The notes beneath the pieces are model-generated. The model worked only from the letters and a program-made list of their open reading frames with translations. It was not told where the DNA came from and did not search any database. From NCBI GenBank assembly GCA_947168065.1, contig CAMVKH010000001.1, positions 1 to 64,000 on the forward strand: a DNA stretch of 64,000 nucleotides. The letters run 5' to 3'. Below are positions 60,562 through 64,000 of this stretch, one piece after another (positions within the stretch are counted from its first letter, which is position 1; every line of letters starts with the position of its first letter). Both the position numbers and the translations under genes were made by a program. Origin of the DNA: an uncultured Bacteroidales bacterium (GTDB lineage Bacteria > Bacteroidota > Bacteroidia > Bacteroidales > UBA932).

Positions 60562-62181
60562 ATGAAACGAATCTGTCAGACCCTCCTGCTCCTGTCCGTT
60601 CTTCTACTCCCGTCTGTCAGCACGGCACAGGTCCGCTTTGACGGCAACTTCGAAGGCGGGGCCTTCGGAAGCGCCCAGCTGCTCGACTCAGCCAGCGTCA
60701 TTGTGTCCCCGGGAGACACGGTCGTCCATCTTTCCTTCCTGGTCAACGGGAAATACGATCCCGAAAACCCCATCGACACCACCCTGGAACCCAGCGCGAA
60801 CTGGTACTATTTCCGGATGACGGGCGTGAAAGGGAAACAGATCTACCTCACTTTGAAAGACAATGGCGTGGCGCGGAGTTCCTTCTCATACGACGGGGAG
60901 GTATGGGAGCATCTCCCGCTGGCTGAATCCCAACCGCGCCGTCTCGACAAGCGGTTCACACGCGATACGGTTTTCATCGCTCTGTATAACCCTTACACCT
61001 ACAGCTATCTTCAGGAACGGATCGAGGCCTGGACCAAGCACCCCAACGTACTGCTTGACACCATCGGCTTCAGCCACGAAGGCCGCCCGTTGCAGCTGAT
61101 GCATATCACGGACCTGTCGGTTCCCGCCGAAAGGAAAGCCCGCCTGTGGATCCACGCGCGACAGCACCCCTCGGAATCACCGTCCTCCTATCTGGTGGAC
61201 GGACTGGTGGACTACCTTCTCGATGATACGCCCCAGGCCCGGTCTCTCCGCCAGCAACTCGATACCTATGTGCTTCCTTTCGCCAACCCCGACGGGGTAG
61301 CGAACGGTCTCTCCCGCTGCAACGCCATCGGCGTGAATCAAGAGATCAACTTTGGACGAAGCGAAGACAGCACTGTCGTGGAAGTGCGCGCCATCAAACG
61401 CAAGCTCGAGGAACTGACCCGCGAGCGTCCTTTCGACTTCGTGATCAACAGCCACTCCCAGCTCTCCGAATCCGCCACGTTCTGGATGCATAAGGGCAGT
61501 ACCACCACCCCGTCCTTCTTCCGCAAGCTCTGGGCGTACACAGGCCTGGTCAGCAGCCTCAACCCCTGCATCCGGCCCCTGGACATGAATTTCTCGGATA
61601 TGGCGCCCCGCTACGTCGAGGGATGGATCTGGGACCGTTTCGGCGAAAACACCATCGCCCTGACGATTGAGACTACCTATAACTGCTACTCTTTTGACCG
61701 CGACGGTCTCTGGGCCGACAACGACAACATCCGCGCCTTCGGAAAAAGGACGCTCCAGGCTATCGCCGAATATCTCGAACTCTCTCTTCCCGGACGCTAC
61801 CTGATCGAGACACCCACCCGCATGAAAGCCGGCTGGGAGCCTTATCGCGGAAATGACCGCTCCTTCCTCGGAACAGAGGCTTGGACGGCTGTCCGCGACG
61901 GAGCCCGGGTCACCTATCAGCTTGACAATCTGCCCGCCGGCCGCTACGCACTCTACCGCTTCGTTGCCGGCGACTGCATCGAGCCGGAAGGATACGACCT
62001 TCGTGACAAGAAGACGGGCGAATGGATGGATCCGGGCATCCACGGCTGGGTCTATCAAGAAACCGTCGTGCAGGAACGCGACGGCCGCTTCCGCTACACC
62101 TTGAAAGCCGCGGAAGGGGAAATGGCCGACGCCCTGCTGCTAATCAGCTGCGATACGGAAGACAAGTCCCCGCTGAAATAA
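60562..62181 (+). CDS. M14-family zinc carboxypeptidase, secreted
   Basis: 539 residues with a signal peptide (cut near STA-Q23). An N-terminal beta-sandwich of about 130 residues (WYYFRMTGVKGKQIYL) precedes the M14 catalytic domain, the order seen in cytosolic-carboxypeptidase-like bacterial enzymes. Zinc ligands are His202 and Glu205 in RQHPSESP, and His298 in VINSHSQ. The catalytic Glu370 is in LTIETTYNC. It trims C-terminal residues from peptides, possibly peptidoglycan-derived. It begins 3 bases after the PlsC-like gene. Confidence 0.88.
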   Translation: MKRICQTLLLLSVLLLPSVSTAQVRFDGNFEGGAFGSAQLLDSASVIVSPGDTVVHLSFLVNGKYDPENPIDTTLEPSANWYYFRMTGVKGKQIYLTLKDNGVARSSFSYDGEVWEHLPLAESQPRRLDKRFTRDTVFIALYNPYTYSYLQERIEAWTKHPNVLLDTIGFSHEGRPLQLMHITDLSVPAERKARLWIHARQHPSESPSSYLVDGLVDYLLDDTPQARSLRQQLDTYVLPFANPDGVANGLSRCNAIGVNQEINFGRSEDSTVVEVRAIKRKLEELTRERPFDFVINSHSQLSESATFWMHKGSTTTPSFFRKLWAYTGLVSSLNPCIRPLDMNFSDMAPRYVEGWIWDRFGENTIALTIETTYNCYSFDRDGLWADNDNIRAFGKRTLQAIAEYLELSLPGRYLIETPTRMKAGWEPYRGNDRSFLGTEAWTAVRDGARVTYQLDNLPAGRYALYRFVAGDCIEPEGYDLRDKKTGEWMDPGIHGWVYQETVVQERDGRFRYTLKAAEGEMADALLLISCDTEDKSPLK

Positions 62182-62189
62182 AGAACGAC

Positions 62190-62972
62190 ATGGATAAACT
62201 GACTGGTAAGAAAGTACTGATCACTGGAGCCAGTTCCGGCATAGGGGCCGCCCTCGCCCGCGAATTCGCCCGCAGGGGCGCAGACCTGATCCTGCTGGCC
62301 CGCAACCCGCAGCGGCTGGAAGCCGTCCGTCAGGAATGTCTGGGGCTCGGCGCCGGCGAAACCCGCCTGGTGCAGGCCGATACGACCGACTATCCCGCAA
62401 TCGACGCCTTTGCCTCTTCCCTGGAAGGGCGCATCGATTTCCTGATTCTAAACGCCGGCATCTCCCAGCGTTCCCTGGCGATGGAAACGGCCGAAGAGGT
62501 AGACCGCCGGGTCATGGAAGTAGATTTCTTCGCGCCTGTCCACCTGACCAAGGTCCTGCACGCCACCGGAAAGTGGGACGCTGACACGCACATCGCCGCC
62601 ACCTCGTCGATCTCCGGCCTCTTCGGTTTTCCCCAACGTTCCGCCTACTGCGCAGCCAAACACGCCATCAAGGGCTTCTTCGAAGCGCTGAAACTGGAGA
62701 CCGGCATGAACGTCACCCTCCTCTTTCCCGGCCGCATCAATACCCCCATCAGCCTGAGCGCCCTCGAAGGCGACGGCAGCGCACACGGCAAGATGGACCC
62801 CGGCCAGGCCGGCGGCATGGACGCTGACACCTGCGCCCGCAAATGCGTCGACGGCATCGTCCGCGGCAAGCGTCAAGTCCGCGTCGGCGGCAAGGAAATG
62901 ATCGCCTGCTTCGCCTACAAATGGTTCCCGGGACTGTTCTTCCGCCTTGCCGGAAAGGTCTCCGCCGTCTGA
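62190..62972 (+). CDS. Short-chain dehydrogenase/reductase
   Basis: 260 residues, classical SDR. The NAD(P)-binding motif is ITGASSGIGAALA, with LILNAGIS, catalytic Ser in ATSSISG and Tyr-x3-Lys in SAYCAAKHAIKG. Specificity is unknown: the family member DltE/YqjQ-like enzymes act on many ketones, and the operon with lipid enzymes suggests a lipid or fatty-acyl substrate. The ATG at 62190 follows the M14 gene by 8 bases. Confidence 0.92.
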   Translation: MDKLTGKKVLITGASSGIGAALAREFARRGADLILLARNPQRLEAVRQECLGLGAGETRLVQADTTDYPAIDAFASSLEGRIDFLILNAGISQRSLAMETAEEVDRRVMEVDFFAPVHLTKVLHATGKWDADTHIAATSSISGLFGFPQRSAYCAAKHAIKGFFEALKLETGMNVTLLFPGRINTPISLSALEGDGSAHGKMDPGQAGGMDADTCARKCVDGIVRGKRQVRVGGKEMIACFAYKWFPGLFFRLAGKVSAV

Positions 62973-63005
62973 TCCCACCCTCAAGCAAGGATTCCGTTGA
63001 TTTTT

Positions 63006-63037
63006 TTTGGACACAAAAAGAAAAATATCTACATTTG
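63006..63037 (+). promoter_or_regulatory. Promoter of tRNA-Pro
   Basis: TTTG (63006-63009), 20 bases, TACATTTG (63030-63037). The start would be about 63043, five bases before the mature tRNA. Confidence 0.7.
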
Positions 63038-63047
63038 CGGTCCACTT

Positions 63048-63123
63048 CTGGATGTGGCGCAGTTGGTAGCGCACCTGGTTAGGGACCAGGAGGTCGCTGG
63101 TTCAAGTCCAGTCATCCAGACCA
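63048..63123 (+). tRNA. tRNA-Pro (anticodon AGG)
   Basis: Full cloverleaf: acceptor CTGGATG/CATCCAG, D-stem GCGC/GCGC, anticodon stem CCTGG/CCAGG with loop TTAGGGA, and T-arm GCTGG-TTCAAGT-CCAGT. Discriminator A is followed by an encoded CCA. Anticodon AGG with G37 fits proline codon CCU. A34 is unusual for bacterial proline tRNAs, which usually have TGG, GGG or CGG. Confidence 0.88.
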
Positions 63124-63124
63124 G

Positions 63125-63158
63125 AAGCATGGCCGCCGGAGGCTCGCCATGCTTTTTT
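63125..63158 (+). terminator. Terminator between the two tRNA genes
   Basis: AGCATGGC/GCCATGCT stem followed by TTTTTT. It ends only 8 bases before tRNA-Ser, leaving no room for an ordinary promoter between them except the poor box CAACTTTG (63160-63167). Confidence 0.75.
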
Positions 63159-63165
63159 CAACTTT

Positions 63166-63252
63166 GGTGAGTTGTCCGAGTGGTTGAAGGAGCCTGCCTC
63201 GAAAACAGGTGTGCGGGTGACCGTACCGGGGGTTCGAATCCCTCACTCACCG
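63166..63252 (+). tRNA. tRNA-Ser (anticodon CGA)
   Basis: Acceptor GGTGAGT/ACTCACC, long variable arm (TGCGGGTGACCGTA), anticodon loop CTCGAAA giving CGA (codon UCG), T-loop TTCGAAT, discriminator G. There is one C-A mismatch at the top of the anticodon stem. CCA is not encoded. Confidence 0.93.
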
Positions 63253-63385
63253 CAACCTAGAATGGCATCGCAGCGCAGCTGCGGTGCTTTTTTGTTGAAA
63301 GGGGCGTCGAGAGCTTGCTCTCGTAAGACCCTTTCGGCAAAAAAGCACCAGCGGGCCGCAGGCCCGGGATGCCATTCCAGGTTGC
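63252..63385. repeat. Cruciform palindrome made of two converging terminators
   Basis: The outer arms 63252-63269 and 63368-63385 pair at 17 of 18 bases. Inner arms GGTGCTTTTTTG (63283-63294) and CAAAAAAGCACC (63338-63349) pair fully. Side hairpins GCAGC-gca-GCTGC and CGGGCC-gca-GGCCCG and a central CGAGAGC-tt-GCTCTCG complete a cross shape. Read rightward, a 10-bp stem ending at GGTGC and six T gives a terminator for tRNA-Ser. Read leftward, the mirror copy gives a terminator for the TM2 gene side. Confidence 0.75.
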
Positions 63386-63406
63386 AAGGGCCCCGCGGCG
63401 AGCGTC

Positions 63407-63644
63407 CAGGGAATGCGCAGCCCCCAGGGCGAGCACAATCCCGCCAGGGAATGCACAAGGCCCCCGGCCCGAGCACAATCCCGTCAGGGAATGCACAGGG
63501 CCCCCGGCCCGAGCACAATCCCGTCAGGGAATGCACAGGGCCCCCGGCCCGAGCACAATCCCGCCAGGGAATGCACAGGGCCCCCGGCCCGAGCACAATC
63601 CCGCCAGGGAATGCACAGGGCCCCCGGCCCGAGCACAATCCCCT
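63407..63644. repeat. Tandem repeat, five 40-bp units plus one diverged 38-bp unit
   Basis: Units start with CAGGGAATGCAC at 63445, 63485, 63525, 63565 and 63605, after a diverged unit at 63407. Each contains the GC palindrome GGGCCCCCGGCCC and ends GAGCACAATCCC. The period is not a multiple of three, so open frames across it are by-products. There are no spacers, so it is not CRISPR. Confidence 0.92.
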
Positions 63645-63676
63645 AAAAAATGCGCAGGAAGTCTATTTGTGTTTAA

Positions 63677-63979
63677 TCACCCTTCCGTCCTTATCCTTGA
63701 AGGCACCGCACAGATGGCGATCCAATCAATGAAGTTCCAAATTCCCAAACCTCCCAGCGTCAGAATCATAGCGATAGCGGACCCTGTTTTCCCAACGTAG
63801 AACCTGTGAGCGCCGAAAACGCCAAGGAACCAGCAAAGCAAAAAGGTGGCCAGCCAGTCCTTGTCACTTACAGCGACATTGTTTTCAACCAGTGGATCGG
63901 CGGCCAAGGAACCTCCGCATTTCGGGCAGAAGGTAGCCTCTTCAGACACTTCTGCGCCACAATGATTACAATACTTCAT
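63677..63979 (-). CDS. Zinc-ribbon TM2 domain protein with frameshifted C-terminus
   Basis: 100 residues as it reads. An N-terminal zinc ribbon (CNHCGAEVSEEATFCPKCGG, four Cys) precedes a TM2 domain: two membrane helices with the FLGVFGAHRFYVGK turn and LGGLGIWNFIDWIAI. The normal ending GAFKDKDGRVIKHK is present but in another frame. One added base around 63720 would restore it and move the stop to 63663-63665. As read, the protein ends CAVPSRIRTEG. TM2 proteins are small membrane proteins of unknown role. Confidence 0.82.
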   Translation of the reverse strand: MKYCNHCGAEVSEEATFCPKCGGSLAADPLVENNVAVSDKDWLATFLLCWFLGVFGAHRFYVGKTGSAIAMILTLGGLGIWNFIDWIAICAVPSRIRTEG

Positions 63980-64000
63980 AATGAAAACAATGATAATTAG

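Noticed and set aside
63407-63644. Possible CRISPR array
   Set aside because: Units are contiguous 40-mers with no variable spacers and no cas genes nearby.
63172-63800. Open frames rich in PRPEHNP- or GPGALCIP-type repeats on both strands
   Set aside because: They run through tRNA-Ser and the 40-bp repeat, whose period is not a multiple of three, so the frames are artefacts of GC-rich repetition.

Overview
The window reads as chromosomal DNA of a GC-rich member of the Bacteroidota, most likely order Bacteroidales. The evidence is the repeated promoter pattern TTTG-N18-20-TAnnTTTG, the near absence of Shine-Dalgarno sequences, and several lineage-typical genes: HU with a tiny basic ribosomal-type protein beside RNase G, ftsK-lolA-DUF4290, AlkZ-related, GlsA/GlsB-like acyltransferases, and a TonB receptor under a THI element. 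The paired Ior, CoA-transferase and cysteine-degrading genes suggest an anaerobic, amino-acid-fermenting (gut or rumen type) lifestyle. The genus cannot be fixed from sequence reading alone.

Layout. 1-2600: two leftward promoters at the edge, then a leftward cluster of HU, a 29-residue bS22/mS38-like protein, RNase G and a small basic protein. 2.6-14.4 kb: rightward lon, ung, an OmpA lipoprotein, a TMEM43-like fusion protein, coaD, a double-thioredoxin protein and an FAD/Fe-S oxidase. 14.5-23.2 kb: ubiD, a LOG-family hydrolase, a TPP riboswitch with its TonB receptor, mgtC, phzF-like, TSCPD, a YbaK-type editing protein, a HAD phosphatase and a fructose-6-phosphate aldolase. 23.3-27.5 kb: iorA-iorB-CoA transferase. 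27.5-30.1 kb: a leftward cysteine desulfidase and a Tat-signal C-S lyase. 30.2-32.5 kb: a GMP synthase lacking its glutaminase domain, a patatin and tmRNA.

32.5-35.1 kb is an AT-rich insertion downstream of ssrA, with a lipoprotein/beta-barrel gene pair behind a folded leader and a terminase-small-subunit-like gene. 35.2-37.3 kb is a BlaI/M56 pair. 37.6-44.5 kb holds a DUF4143 ATPase, a broken HTH gene, an acyltransferase pair, an exonuclease, an AlkZ-related protein, an RsmF-like methyltransferase split over two genes, and a NUDIX hydrolase. 44-48.2 kb is lolA-like, ftsK, DUF4290 and rfbC. 48.3-53.3 kb pairs a 1082-residue multi-cofactor oxidoreductase with a convergent glutamate-semialdehyde dehydrogenase, which looks like a proline oxidation module. 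53.4-63 kb: deoxynucleoside kinase, a duplicated beta-prism secreted protein, a Kelch-TM-AraC regulator, a DPP-IV-like peptidase, and a membrane-lipid type operon (CDP-alcohol transferase, PlsC, M14 peptidase, SDR). The right end has tRNA-Pro(AGG), tRNA-Ser(CGA), a cruciform double terminator, a 40-bp tandem repeat and a TM2 gene with a frameshifted tail.

The items most worth a second look are the folded leader at 34116-34248, the single-chain amine dehydrogenase next to pruA, the sixfold DLN-repeat protein, the A9 junction in the TMEM43 fusion, and the split RsmF. Functions are inferred from motifs read by eye. No database search was run.
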